64,000 bases of DNA from assembly GCA_038117265.1 (NCBI GenBank), contig JAYOFO010000008.1:1-64000 (forward strand). The letters are read 5' to 3'. Source of the stretch: JAYPUG01 sp038117265. Its GTDB lineage: Bacteria; Pseudomonadota; Alphaproteobacteria; UBA6615. The stretch's first letter is position 1. Each line of letters starts with the position of its first letter. The notes under the pieces are model-generated. The model worked only from the letters and a program-made list of their open reading frames with translations, had not been told where the DNA came from and ran no database searches. Positions 45,964 to 55,518 of the stretch are shown piece by piece. The translations under genes and the position numbers were made by a program.

Positions 45964-47316
45964 GTGCGCTCGCTTGTCCGACTGATTGGCCTGATCACCG
46001 CGCTTGCCGTCGTGGGAAGCGCCCCTGCGGTCAGCCAGGGGCGCAGTGTGGGGCTGGTCCGCGATGCCGAAATCGAAAATATCATCCGCGACTACGCCAC
46101 GCCAATTTTCAATGCGGCGGGCCTCGATACCACATCTGTGCGAATCCATCTGGTCAACGATGAGCGACTCAACGCGTTCGTCGCCGGTGGGCAGCGCATG
46201 TTCATCAACACCGGGCTGTTGATGCGCGCCTCCCATCCCGAAGAGGTCATAGGCGTCATCGCCCATGAGGCGGGCCACATCGCTGGCGGCCATCTGGCGC
46301 GTTTCCAGGATGAGCTGCGGAACGCCCGCACCACATCGATCCTGTCCATGATACTCGGCACCGCAGCGGGACTCGCTGCGCGCGATGGCCGCGTTGCCGG
46401 CGCCGTCATCAGCGGCAGCAACCAGGCTCTCCTGCGCGACCTGCTGAAGTACAGCCGCACGCAGGAATCCGCAGCCGATGCGGCCGCGCTCAAGTATCTC
46501 GACCAGACCGGCATTTCGGCGCGCGGCCTGCTGGAGTTCTTCGAACTGCTCCAGCGCGACGTCCGCCTGTCCGGAGGGCGCGAACACCCGTATCTGAGCA
46601 CCCATCCCCTGACCAACGACCGTATGGCAGCCGTGTCGAGCCATCTGGCGCTGTCGCGCTTTGCCGACGCCGGGCCCTCCCCCGATCTCGCCAGGAAGCA
46701 CGCCTACATGCGGGCAAAGCTGATCGGCTTCACGGAACCGCTGGAACGGACGCTCGAGATCTATGGCGACGACGACCAGAGCGCACCGGCACGCTACGCC
46801 CGGGCCACGGCCTACTACCTCCAGTCCGATCTGGACCGCGCGCTTCCCCTGATAGACGGGCTGATCGTCGAGGAGCCTGAAAACCCCTACTTCTATGAGC
46901 TCAAGGGGCAGATGCTGCTGGAAAACGGGCGGGTCGCGGAGTCCATCGTGCCGTACCAACGCATGGTCGATCTCGCCCCCGACGAGGCGCTGCTGCGCAT
47001 GGCGCTTGCCAAGGCGCAGGTCGAAACCGGTGACAAGACGCTGCTCTCGCCGGCACTCGAACACCTCCAGGCAACAGTGCGCCTCGAGCCGGACCTTCAG
47101 GGCGCTTGGCGATTGCTGACCGTGGTCCAGGGGCGTCTCGGCAACCAGGGTGAACTCGCCCTGGCCCAGGCCGAATACGCGCTGCTTGGCGACGACCCCA
47201 AGGCCGCCAAGGCGCACGCGGAACGGGCCATCGAACTGCTGCCAACGGGCGCACCGGGCTGGCTGCGCTCGCAGGACATCGTCAGCGAGGCCGATCGCCA
47301 GATCGAGGAGCGCTGA
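45964..47316 (+). CDS. M48 metalloprotease with TPR repeats (BepA-like)
   Basis: A 450-residue periplasmic protease/chaperone. Signal peptide (VRSLVRLIGLITALAVVGSAP) from GTG 45964, then a zinc HEAGHIAGGH motif (about residue 100) and a distal ESAADAAAL glutamate; the second half is TPR-like (LIVEEPENPYFYELKGQML, ALAKAQVETGD). BepA in E. coli helps and proofreads the assembly of LptD and BAM in the outer membrane. The GTG start, with AAGAG upstream, leaves 42 bases to the divergent lipoprotein gene. A DsbA-like gene follows. Confidence 0.88.
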   Translation: MRSLVRLIGLITALAVVGSAPAVSQGRSVGLVRDAEIENIIRDYATPIFNAAGLDTTSVRIHLVNDERLNAFVAGGQRMFINTGLLMRASHPEEVIGVIAHEAGHIAGGHLARFQDELRNARTTSILSMILGTAAGLAARDGRVAGAVISGSNQALLRDLLKYSRTQESAADAAALKYLDQTGISARGLLEFFELLQRDVRLSGGREHPYLSTHPLTNDRMAAVSSHLALSRFADAGPSPDLARKHAYMRAKLIGFTEPLERTLEIYGDDDQSAPARYARATAYYLQSDLDRALPLIDGLIVEEPENPYFYELKGQMLLENGRVAESIVPYQRMVDLAPDEALLRMALAKAQVETGDKTLLSPALEHLQATVRLEPDLQGAWRLLTVVQGRLGNQGELALAQAEYALLGDDPKAAKAHAERAIELLPTGAPGWLRSQDIVSEADRQIEER

Positions 47317-47426
47317 TCGCGGACAGTCACCTTTGTGTGACACGCTGGTGTGCGCCTTGAACCCGCCGGGCCGCTCCACCATCATCCGCCCGAGTTCGCC
47401 GTACAGCTATTCCAGGGAGCACATCC

Positions 47427-48245
47427 GTGCCCGAATCCCGCGGAGCCATTTTCGTCGCTTTTCTGATGGCAGCGATCGTCGCCCTCGCCATCGTGTTTCC
47501 CGATGTCGAGCGCCGAACGACGGGCCCGATCGTCGTCGAAACAACCGGTACATCCTCGGGCCGCGACACGGCGAACGGCCCCTTCGATGCGCTCGAGCGC
47601 AACGAAATTCGCAATACCGTGCGCTCCTACCTGCTGGAAAACCCGACCGTGATCGTCGAGGCGCTCGAAATCCTGCAGGCGAGCCAGCAGCAGACGGAAC
47701 AGCGTCGCAGCAGCGACGCGCTCGCGTCGCACATGGACCGGCTCACGAAGGCGCATCGAGACCCCTCCGTGGGCAATCCCGACGCCTCGGTAACGATCGT
47801 CGAGTTCTTCGACTACCAGTGCCCCTACTGCAAGCGTATGGCCGAGGACGTCGCCGCGATCGTCGCCGCCAACCCCGATGTGCGCATCGTCTACAAGGAA
47901 TTCCCCGTCTTAAGATCGGAATCCACGCTCGCGACGCGCGCCGCGCTGGCCGCGTACCGCCAGGGCAAGTACCAGGAGTTCCACCTGGCCATAATGGGGT
48001 TGCGGGGTGCGCCCTCGGAAACGGCGATCATGCGTGTGGCCGACCGGCTGGGCCTCGACCTCGACCGTCTCCGCCGGGACATGCAGTCACCCGAGACCGA
48101 GCAGCTTATCCAGGCGAACTACCGCCTGGCGCAGGACATCGGCGTGCGCGGCACACCCGCCTTCGTCATCGGCGACCAGCTCGTGCCCGGTGCGCTCGAC
48201 GCCGACAGCATGCGGGCATTGATCGCCGAGAAACGCGGCGGCTGA
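47427..48245 (+). CDS. DsbA-family thiol-disulfide oxidoreductase
   Basis: A 272-residue protein with an N-terminal membrane helix (GAIFVAFLMAAIVALAIVF), an intervening alpha-helical charged region, and a thioredoxin-like DsbA domain with CPYC (about residues 132-135) in FFDYQCPYCKRM. A cis-Pro follows in GVRGTPAFVIG. It would form or shuffle disulfides in the periplasm, similar to BdbD/Com1-like proteins. GTG at 47427 has AGGGAG upstream. It follows the M48 protease on the same strand. Confidence 0.88.
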   Translation: MPESRGAIFVAFLMAAIVALAIVFPDVERRTTGPIVVETTGTSSGRDTANGPFDALERNEIRNTVRSYLLENPTVIVEALEILQASQQQTEQRRSSDALASHMDRLTKAHRDPSVGNPDASVTIVEFFDYQCPYCKRMAEDVAAIVAANPDVRIVYKEFPVLRSESTLATRAALAAYRQGKYQEFHLAIMGLRGAPSETAIMRVADRLGLDLDRLRRDMQSPETEQLIQANYRLAQDIGVRGTPAFVIGDQLVPGALDADSMRALIAEKRGG

Positions 48246-48253
48246 TCCGCCCC

Positions 48254-48898
48254 CTACTCCGCGTCGGGTTGATTGTCCGGCAGCGCATTCCGGAATGCAT
48301 CGAGCGTGAGACACTCGGCACTGATGCGCATGACCGTCGGAAAGGCCGACAGGTCACACCCGAAGCGCTCGGCGTTGTAGACCTGCGGCACGATGCAGAC
48401 ATCAGCCATGGTCGGCGTGTCGCCGTGTGCGAAGCGGCCGGACCGGCCATCGGCGACCAGCCCCTCGAGCCCGCGCATCCCCTCGTCGATCCAGTGCTTG
48501 TACCAGGTCTCGTTCCGCGCCTCCTCACCGATATCGAAGGCCGCCCCCAGATGGCGCAGCACCCGCAGGTTGTTGAGCGGATGGATGTCGCAGGCAATGG
48601 CCAGCGAGATGGCGCGGACGCGGGCCCGACCGCCCGCATCGGACGGCAGCAGGCGCGGCGTATCGGGCCGGCTTTCGTCGAGATATTCCATGATCGCGAG
48701 CGACTGGACCACCGTGGTGCCGTCGTCGTCGATCAGGGTGGGCACGAGACCCTGCGGGTTGACCGTGAGATAGGCGTCCGAACTCTGGTCCTTGCGTCGC
48801 AGATGGACAAATTCCCGCTCGGCCTCGAGCCCCTTCAGGTTCAGCGCGATGCGCACGCGAAACGCCGCGGAAGAACGCCAATAGTCGAACAGCTTCAT
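48254..48898 (-). CDS. maiA: Maleylacetoacetate isomerase (zeta-class GST)
   Basis: A 214-residue glutathione-dependent isomerase of tyrosine/phenylalanine breakdown. The zeta motif SSAAFRVRIALNLKG is at residues 9-23 and VNPQGLVPTL at about 50; a DESRPD motif precedes the helical C-terminal half. ATG at 48898. Convergent with dsbA, 8 bases apart. No other homogentisate pathway gene is in view, so the exact reaction is based on sequence alone. Confidence 0.88.
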   Translation of the reverse strand: MKLFDYWRSSAAFRVRIALNLKGLEAEREFVHLRRKDQSSDAYLTVNPQGLVPTLIDDDGTTVVQSLAIMEYLDESRPDTPRLLPSDAGGRARVRAISLAIACDIHPLNNLRVLRHLGAAFDIGEEARNETWYKHWIDEGMRGLEGLVADGRSGRFAHGDTPTMADVCIVPQVYNAERFGCDLSAFPTVMRISAECLTLDAFRNALPDNQPDAE

Positions 48899-48929
48899 CG
48901 CCTTCCCCCTTTCGCACCGGACGGTGCGT

Positions 48930-50852
48930 CTAGTCGTCCAGATTTCTGATGTCGAGCGCCGGGAGCGCGTCGGCGGGCGCAAACCCGAACACGCGCGCGT
49001 AGAAGCAGAGTTCCGCCTCGAGCGCCCGGCAGACATTCTCTGCCTTGCGGAACCCGTGACCCTCGCCCTCGAACAGGACGTAGGCAACCGGAATACCCTT
49101 GGCGTCGAGCGCCGCGACCATCGCCTCGGCCTGGTTCGGCGGCACCACCTGGTCCTCGTCGCCCTGCAGGAAGATCACCGGACAATCGAGGCCGTCGACA
49201 TGGTTGATCGGCGAACGCTTCCGATAGACGGCCTCGGCTTCGGGCAACGGCCCGATCAGCCGGTCGAGATAGCGGCTCTCGAACTTGTGCGTGTCGCGCG
49301 CCAGGGTCATCAGATCGCCGATTCCGTACAGGCTGGCCCCGGCCGAGAAAGTGTCGCGGAAGGCCAGCGCGGCAAGGGTCGTGTACCCGCCCGCGCTGCC
49401 ACCGCGTATCGCCAGGCGCGCCGGATCGACAGCCCCCTGCGCAACCAGGTACTCCGCGCCTGCAACCATGTCGTCCACGTCGGCGACTCCCCACGCGCCA
49501 TAAAGCGCCTCACGGTAGGACCGCCCGAAACCCGTGCTGCCACGATAATTGACGTCGAGGACGGCGAAACCGCGGCTGGTCCAGTACTGGATGCCGAGGC
49601 TGAACGAAGGCGATGTCGCCCCGGTCGGGCCGCCATGGCCACGCACGATCAGCGGCGGGCGCTCCGCCTCCGGGCCCGCAAAGTCTGCATTGCGCGGCGG
49701 ATAGTGAAACCCGTGGGCCATCGCGCCGTCGGTCGTGGGGAACGAAATCTCACGGGGCGCGGATACGCTGTCGGGATCGATGTCCCCCGTAAAGGACCGG
49801 CGCACCACCTCCAGCGATCCGTCCGCCGGATCGAACAGGACAATGGCGGCCGGCGCGCGGGGCGAGGCCGCAACGAACGCGACCCGGCCACCGACGACGC
49901 GCACGCCGGAAATGTCGTCGTAGGGCACATCGGTCTCGACGAGACCCGTGCCGTCCAGGAAGCCGAGGCGCCAGCGCCCATCCTGCGACCATGCGCAGAC
50001 GATCCCGCCATTCGGGCCGATATCGTAGGTCCGCATGCCGAACACCCATTGCGGCAGGCCGAACTCGGCTTCCAAGGGCGCCAGCGCAGCAACATTCCCG
50101 CCGTCCCAGGCATACAGATTCCACCATTCGGTAGGGTCGGAGACGAAGACCAGGCTCCCGTCGGGTCGCCATTCGGGCTGGAAGACGGATTCCCCTTCTC
50201 CGCCGGCAACCCGCACGGGGTCGCCCGGCCGCCCTCCCGCATCCAGCTCGGCCACCCACAGCGAGGTGGCGTCCCACGGCATGTCGGGCAGCTCCCAGCT
50301 CAGCCAGGCAAGCCACCGCCCGTCGGGCGAAAGCCGGGGGTTGGAGACGAAGTCATGACCGGTAACCAGTTCCGCCACGGCGCCGTCGACGAGCGACACG
50401 GCCACGAGCGCATTCTCGACCCCGTCCTCGGTGTGCCGTTCGCGAACGCATATCAGGCGATCGCGCGCGCGGTCATGGCACATGTCGGCGAACCGATCGC
50501 CCGAATCCGCGGTCACGGCCTCGGGTACGCCGCCGGCCACCTGGCGATAGATGCGCTGATCGGCGAAGTTCACGAAGAAGACATCTCCGCCGGACACGAG
50601 CACCGCACCGCCGCCATACTCGTGGACGCGGGAGCGTACGGAATACGGTGCCGGCGTGACATCGATGCCGCCCCCGTTCGATTGACGGACGAGCACCACA
50701 CGGCCGCCCTCGGCCGGCCGGCCCTCGAGCCAATAGAGTGTGTCCCCGTCGACATGGATGCCGGCCAGAGAGATCGCCGTGTCGGCAATCATCGAAGCCG
50801 CGACCGGCGACGCCCAGGTGCCATAGGGCGCGATGGTCGGACCACCGCTCAC
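48930..50852 (-). CDS. S9 family prolyl oligopeptidase-like peptidase
   Basis: A 640-residue peptidase with a beta-propeller-like N-terminal half (LSPDGRWLAWLSWE, WRPDGSLVFVSDP) and a catalytic alpha/beta hydrolase domain: GGSAGGY (Ser), QGDEDQVVPPNQ (Asp), FEGEGHGF (His). It likely cleaves short peptides after defined residues; cytosolic, no signal peptide. The GTG start overlaps the TGA of mgtE (GTGA), so it is coupled to it. Substrate unknown. Confidence 0.88.
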   Translation of the reverse strand: MSGGPTIAPYGTWASPVAASMIADTAISLAGIHVDGDTLYWLEGRPAEGGRVVLVRQSNGGGIDVTPAPYSVRSRVHEYGGGAVLVSGGDVFFVNFADQRIYRQVAGGVPEAVTADSGDRFADMCHDRARDRLICVRERHTEDGVENALVAVSLVDGAVAELVTGHDFVSNPRLSPDGRWLAWLSWELPDMPWDATSLWVAELDAGGRPGDPVRVAGGEGESVFQPEWRPDGSLVFVSDPTEWWNLYAWDGGNVAALAPLEAEFGLPQWVFGMRTYDIGPNGGIVCAWSQDGRWRLGFLDGTGLVETDVPYDDISGVRVVGGRVAFVAASPRAPAAIVLFDPADGSLEVVRRSFTGDIDPDSVSAPREISFPTTDGAMAHGFHYPPRNADFAGPEAERPPLIVRGHGGPTGATSPSFSLGIQYWTSRGFAVLDVNYRGSTGFGRSYREALYGAWGVADVDDMVAGAEYLVAQGAVDPARLAIRGGSAGGYTTLAALAFRDTFSAGASLYGIGDLMTLARDTHKFESRYLDRLIGPLPEAEAVYRKRSPINHVDGLDCPVIFLQGDEDQVVPPNQAEAMVAALDAKGIPVAYVLFEGEGHGFRKAENVCRALEAELCFYARVFGFAPADALPALDIRNLDD

Positions 50853-52246
50853 AGGAGGACGATCGCCGCGAGGCCCAGGAAGGCCAGGAACCCGACCACA
50901 TCGGTCACCGTGGTCAGGACGACCGCGGATGCCACCGCGGGATCGATCTTCATGCGGTCGAGAACGATCGGGATCGCAACACCGGCAAACCCGGCGAACA
51001 CCAGGTTGATGATCATGGCGGCGGCGATGATGAAGCCGATCGACAATGTCTCGAACCAGAACCAGGCGATTGCCCCCATCAGGAGCGCAAAGACGAGTCC
51101 GTTGATGCCGCCGACGATCACCTCCTTGCCGACGATGCGTGCCGCGTTCGTCGTCGTCAGCTCCTTCATCGCCAGCGCGCGCACGGCGACCGTGAGCGTC
51201 TGGGTGCCGGCATTACCGCCCATCGATGCGACGATGGGCATCAGGACCGCGAGGGCGACGACCTTCTCGATCGCGGCATCGAACAGGCCGATCACCAGCG
51301 ACGCGACGATGGCCGTGCCGAGGTTTACGAGCAGCCAGGAAAACCGCGCCCGTGTGGTGTCCAGGACCGCCTCGTAGAAATCGTCTTCGCGCACACCGCC
51401 GAGGCGCATCAGGTCTTCCTCCGCCTCCTCGTGGACGACGTGCACGACGTCGTCGGCGGTGATCACGCCGACCAGCCGGCCGTCCTCGTCGACCACCGGC
51501 GCCGAGACCAGCGCATACTGGCTGAACATCAGCGCGACCTCTTCCTGGTCCATCGCCGTGCGCGCGGCCCGCAGGTCGGTCAGCATGATGTCGTCGATGC
51601 GGACCTCGCGCTGATTGCGCATCAAGCGCGACAGCGGAATCGCGCCGACGGGCTTGCGCTCCTCGTCGACGACGTAGATTTCGTAGAAATCGCGCGGCAG
51701 GTGCGATGCGCGCGCACGCATGTAGTCGATCGTGTTGCCCACCGACCAGTTGCGTGGCACGGTCACCAGCTCGCGCTGCATCAGGCGACCGGCGCTCTCC
51801 TCGGGATAGGTCAGCGCCTGTTCCAGAAGCGCGCGGTCGGACGGCGAGAGCTGCTCGAGAACCTGCGGCTGATCGGCCTCGGCGATGTCCTCGAACACGT
51901 CGAGGGCGTCGTCCGTCTCCAGCACGGTGATCGCCGCAGCGACCTCCGCCGGCGTCAGCGCCTCGAGGACGCCTTCGCGGACGACATCGTCGAGATGGGT
52001 CAGGACTTCGGGATCGAGCCGGTCGCGAACATGTTGGAGAAAACGTCCCCGGTTGTCTGGCGTCAGCTCCTCGAGCAGGTCTGCCAGGTCCGAGGCATGC
52101 AGATCGGCGATCAGGCCTTCCAGGTCCGCGATCCGGTCCTCGGCGAGGGCGGCCTCGCAGGCGCGCACGAGCGTCTCGTCAACGCCGTAGCTGCGTTCGG
52201 CCTCGACCGCCGCCTCCTGAACGCCCATGTCCACCTGCTGGACCAT
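50849..52246 (-). CDS. mgtE: Magnesium transporter MgtE
   Basis: A 465-residue Mg2+ channel. An N-terminal superhelical domain (LEELTPDNRGRFLQH), two CBS domains (about residues 130-255) that sense Mg2+, and five C-terminal membrane helices with the pore motif PIVASMGGNAGTQTL. ATG at 52246; a second ATG at 52228 is possible. Highly conserved architecture. The upstream region to lipB (207 bases) was inspected by eye and no M-box or ykkC-like element recognised. Confidence 0.93.
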   Translation of the reverse strand: MVQQVDMGVQEAAVEAERSYGVDETLVRACEAALAEDRIADLEGLIADLHASDLADLLEELTPDNRGRFLQHVRDRLDPEVLTHLDDVVREGVLEALTPAEVAAAITVLETDDALDVFEDIAEADQPQVLEQLSPSDRALLEQALTYPEESAGRLMQRELVTVPRNWSVGNTIDYMRARASHLPRDFYEIYVVDEERKPVGAIPLSRLMRNQREVRIDDIMLTDLRAARTAMDQEEVALMFSQYALVSAPVVDEDGRLVGVITADDVVHVVHEEAEEDLMRLGGVREDDFYEAVLDTTRARFSWLLVNLGTAIVASLVIGLFDAAIEKVVALAVLMPIVASMGGNAGTQTLTVAVRALAMKELTTTNAARIVGKEVIVGGINGLVFALLMGAIAWFWFETLSIGFIIAAAMIINLVFAGFAGVAIPIVLDRMKIDPAVASAVVLTTVTDVVGFLAFLGLAAIVLL

Positions 52247-52453
52247 CGCAACTCCGATACCGTATTTCCGCCGGGCCGTATCCGGCACCGTCAGATGTGG
52301 GCGGGCGTCGCTCGGCCGGCAATATCCGTCCGGTCCGCGGATGGAAATATTGTTCGCCCGAACCGCCGAGGCCTTGATGCGTGATCGGTCGGGCGCTGGC
52401 AACCGCAAATACGGAAAAACCGGCCCGAAACCGCTATAGTCGCGGCACGGATC

Positions 52454-53125
52454 ATGACAGCGACGATCGAAACCAGTCCTGGCGAGACGCCCGGCACGCC
52501 GGAATGGCGCACGGCACACGGCCTGACGCCCTATGGTGAGGCCCTGGCCGAAATGGAGGCACGCGTGGCCGCGATCCATGACGGCGGAGCGCGCGAACTC
52601 GTCTGGCTGGTGGAACATCCGCCGCTCTACACCGCCGGCACCAGCGCCCGTCCGGAGGACTTGCTCGAGCCGGGCCGCTTTCCCGTGTTCGAGACCGGCC
52701 GCGGCGGACAGTACACCTATCACGGCCCGGGACAGCGGGTGGCCTATGCCATGCTCGACCTGCGCGGACGGGGGCAGGACCTGCGCGCCTATGTGCGCGG
52801 CCTGGAAGCCTTGGTAACCGATACGCTCGCGACCTTCGGGGTCGCCGGCGAGCGCCGCGACGGGCGGGTCGGAATCTGGGTGCCGCGTGGCGACGGCCGC
52901 GAGGACAAGATCGCGGCGATCGGCGTGCGCGTGCGGCGCTGGATCACCTACCACGGCGTGTCGATCAACGTGTCGCCCGATCTCGCGCACTTCTCGGGGA
53001 TCGTGCCGTGCGGGATCGGTGACGCACATCTGGGCGTGACCAGCCTGGCCGATCTGGGAATCGATGCAGATATGGACGACGTGGATGCCGCCCTGCGCGA
53101 AAGCTTCGTGCGGGTCTTCGGCTGA
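52454..53125 (+). CDS. lipB: Octanoyltransferase LipB
   Basis: A 223-residue enzyme that transfers octanoyl from ACP to lipoyl domains. Key residues: Lys152 (EDKIAAIGVR) and Cys186 (SGIVPCGI), plus the GRGGQYTYHGPGQRVAYAM motif. The start is ATG at 52454. Divergent from mgtE. It precedes a convergent acylphosphatase gene. Makes lipoate for pyruvate and oxoglutarate dehydrogenases, together with LipA encoded elsewhere. Confidence 0.94.
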   Translation: MTATIETSPGETPGTPEWRTAHGLTPYGEALAEMEARVAAIHDGGARELVWLVEHPPLYTAGTSARPEDLLEPGRFPVFETGRGGQYTYHGPGQRVAYAMLDLRGRGQDLRAYVRGLEALVTDTLATFGVAGERRDGRVGIWVPRGDGREDKIAAIGVRVRRWITYHGVSINVSPDLAHFSGIVPCGIGDAHLGVTSLADLGIDADMDDVDAALRESFVRVFG

Positions 53126-53129
53126 CGAC

Positions 53130-53420
53130 CTAGGCGGTCGGAAGCTGCCGGAAGCCGGAGCCCACAAGCGGGCCGGGATCCGTCTCCTCGCATTCGACAG
53201 TGTCGACCCGGGCTGCGGGCGGTCCGGCGTGGCAGCGCGCGATCATCGCCTCGACGGCTTCGGCCGGGCCGGCAAAGACGGCCTCGACGGATCCGTCGGA
53301 CCGGTTGCGGACCCATCCGTCAAGACCGAGCCCCGACGCGTTGCTCACCGTCCAGCCGCGAAACCACACGCCCTGAACGCGCCCGCGAACCGCCACACGG
53401 ACGCCGCGCGGGGCAGCCAC
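53130..53420 (-). CDS. Acylphosphatase
   Basis: A 96-residue acylphosphatase. The conserved Arg is in GRVQGVWFRGW (about residue 22) and the catalytic Asn in GWVRNRSDGSV (about 40). It hydrolyses acyl phosphates. GTG at 53420 overlaps the pccA stop (TAGTG), so it is translationally coupled with the carboxylase subunit. Any metabolic link is unclear. Confidence 0.9.
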   Translation of the reverse strand: MAAPRGVRVAVRGRVQGVWFRGWTVSNASGLGLDGWVRNRSDGSVEAVFAGPAEAVEAMIARCHAGPPAARVDTVECEETDPGPLVGSGFRQLPTA

Positions 53421-55408
53421 TACTCGAACTCGACGATCGCCTGGTCGACGCGGAGGCTGTCGCCCGGCGCGGCATGGATTTCCTTGACCACCCCGTCGGA
53501 TACGGCGCGAAGGACGTTCTCCATCTTCATCGCCTCGACCACGGCAACTTCCTCGCCGGCGCGCACCTGGGTGCCCGGCTCGACCGCGACCGAGACCAGC
53601 AGCCCCGGCATGGGAGAAAGAACGAACCGGCTGAGATCCGGCGGCACCTTCTCGGGCATTTTGGCATCGAATTCCGCGGCGCGCGGTGTGAGCACGCGAA
53701 ACTCGGCCTCGATGCCGCGGTGCGTGAGGCGATATCCGACGCCGAGGCGGTCGATCTGGAACGTCGCCGGCTCTCCGTCGAACCGTGCCACGAATACGGG
53801 ATCACCCAGCCCCCAGCCGGTCTCGACAGCGATGTCGCGTCCCTCGATCGCGGCGGTCGCACCACCACCGAAGTGCGCGACACGCGCCGCGATCGCGGTA
53901 TCGCCCAACCGTACGACCCAGTCCTGGGGCGCCGACGGAGCGGCTGGCGCCCCGCCCTTCCCGTTCATTTGCGCGCGCGCGGCATAACGACCGTGCACCA
54001 CCGCCGCGACCGCCACGAACCGGTCGCGCAGGGTCCCTTCCGGCGCCGCGGGCGCATAACCCTCGGGATACTCCTCGGCGATGAAGTTCGTCGTCAGCCG
54101 TCCTTCGACGAAACGCGGATGCGCCATGATCGACGCCAGGAAGGCGGTGTTGTGCCCTGTCCCGCGGATGTAATAGGCGTCGAGCGCGTCCTGCATGCGC
54201 GCGATGGCCGCGTTCCGATCCGCCCCGTGGGTCGCCAGCTTGGCAATCATCGGGTCGTAGAACATCGAGATCTCGGAGCCCTCGCCCACGCCCGTGTCGA
54301 TGCGCACCGTCGTGCCGTCCTCGACCGGCGTGCGATAGCGCGCGAGGCGTCCGATCGCGGGCAGGAAGTTGCGCGCCGGGTCTTCCGCATACACGCGCGC
54401 CTCGATCGCCCAGCCGTCGAGCTTCACGTCGGCCTGCGACATCGACAGCTTCTCGCCGTTGGCCACGCGGATCATCTGTTCGACGAGGTCGAGGCCCGTG
54501 ATCATCTCCGTCACCGGGTGTTCGACCTGCAGGCGGGTGTTCATCTCGAGGAAGTAGAAGTTCCGGTCCTTGTCGACGATGAACTCGACCGTCCCCGCCG
54601 ACCGGTACCCGACCGCCGCGGCCAGCGCGCAGGCCTGCGCGCCCATGGCCGCACGCGTCTCGGCATCGAGGAACGGCGACGGCGCCTCCTCGATCACCTT
54701 CTGGTGGCGACGCTGGATCGAGCATTCGCGCTCGCCGAGGTAGATGACGTTGCCATGGGCATCCGCCAGCACCTGGATCTCGATATGACGTGGCTCCTCG
54801 ATGAACTTCTCGATGAACACCCGGTCGTCGCCGAAGCTGGAGCGGGCCTCGTTCTGGGCGGAGCGGAAGCCCTCGCGGGTCTTACCCGCGTCGTGGGCGA
54901 TGCGCATGCCCTTGCCGCCGCCGCCCGCCGACGCCTTGATCATGACCGGATAGCCGATGCTGTCGGCGATCCGGACGGCCTCGGCGTCGTCGGCGATAAT
55001 TCCCATATGGCCGGGCACGGTGCTCACGCCCGCCGCGTCCGCCAGCTTCTTGGATTCGATCTTGTCGCCCATGGCGGCAATCGCATCGGGCGGCGGACCG
55101 ATGAAGGCAACGCCCTCGGCCTCCAGCGCACGGGCGAAGGCCGCGTTTTCGGACAGGAAACCGTAGCCGGGATGGACCGCCTCGGCACCGGTGGCGCGGA
55201 TGGCGTCGAATATCCTGTCGGCCACGAGATAGCTCTCCGCCGCAGGCGAAGGGCCGATGTGGACGGCCTCATCGGCCATCGTCACGGCAAGCGAACCCGC
55301 GTCCGCATCGGAGTACACCGCGACGGTCGCGATCCCCATTTTCCGGGCCGTCCGGATCACCCGACAGGCGATCTCTCCCCGGTTTGCGACGAGAATCTTC
55401 GTAAACAT
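53420..55408 (-). CDS. pccA: Acyl-CoA (propionyl-CoA) carboxylase alpha subunit, biotin carboxylase + BCCP
   Basis: A 662-residue subunit: biotin carboxylase domain (ILVANRGEIACRVIRTARKMG, about 1-450, ATP-grasp with KASAGGGGKGMRIA), a bridging BT region and a C-terminal biotinyl domain with EAMKMEN (Lys about 628). It carboxylates biotin, and PccB (58,120) transfers it to propionyl-CoA; the two are on the same strand with three other genes in between. ATG at 55408. Acylphosphatase follows in overlap. Confidence 0.92.
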   Translation of the reverse strand: MFTKILVANRGEIACRVIRTARKMGIATVAVYSDADAGSLAVTMADEAVHIGPSPAAESYLVADRIFDAIRATGAEAVHPGYGFLSENAAFARALEAEGVAFIGPPPDAIAAMGDKIESKKLADAAGVSTVPGHMGIIADDAEAVRIADSIGYPVMIKASAGGGGKGMRIAHDAGKTREGFRSAQNEARSSFGDDRVFIEKFIEEPRHIEIQVLADAHGNVIYLGERECSIQRRHQKVIEEAPSPFLDAETRAAMGAQACALAAAVGYRSAGTVEFIVDKDRNFYFLEMNTRLQVEHPVTEMITGLDLVEQMIRVANGEKLSMSQADVKLDGWAIEARVYAEDPARNFLPAIGRLARYRTPVEDGTTVRIDTGVGEGSEISMFYDPMIAKLATHGADRNAAIARMQDALDAYYIRGTGHNTAFLASIMAHPRFVEGRLTTNFIAEEYPEGYAPAAPEGTLRDRFVAVAAVVHGRYAARAQMNGKGGAPAAPSAPQDWVVRLGDTAIAARVAHFGGGATAAIEGRDIAVETGWGLGDPVFVARFDGEPATFQIDRLGVGYRLTHRGIEAEFRVLTPRAAEFDAKMPEKVPPDLSRFVLSPMPGLLVSVAVEPGTQVRAGEEVAVVEAMKMENVLRAVSDGVVKEIHAAPGDSLRVDQAIVEFE

Positions 55409-55518
55409 GGCGGCGAAACCTACGCAACCGTGTTGCAGCGCGCAATCGATCAATCGTGGGACGCGGAACTTACGACCATGCAATGGACGGCGCGCGATCT
55501 CCGCCTTAGCCTGCAGCC

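Noticed and set aside
52247..52453. Magnesium riboswitch before mgtE
   Set aside because: No M-box-like structure recognised by eye; covariance model search would be needed.
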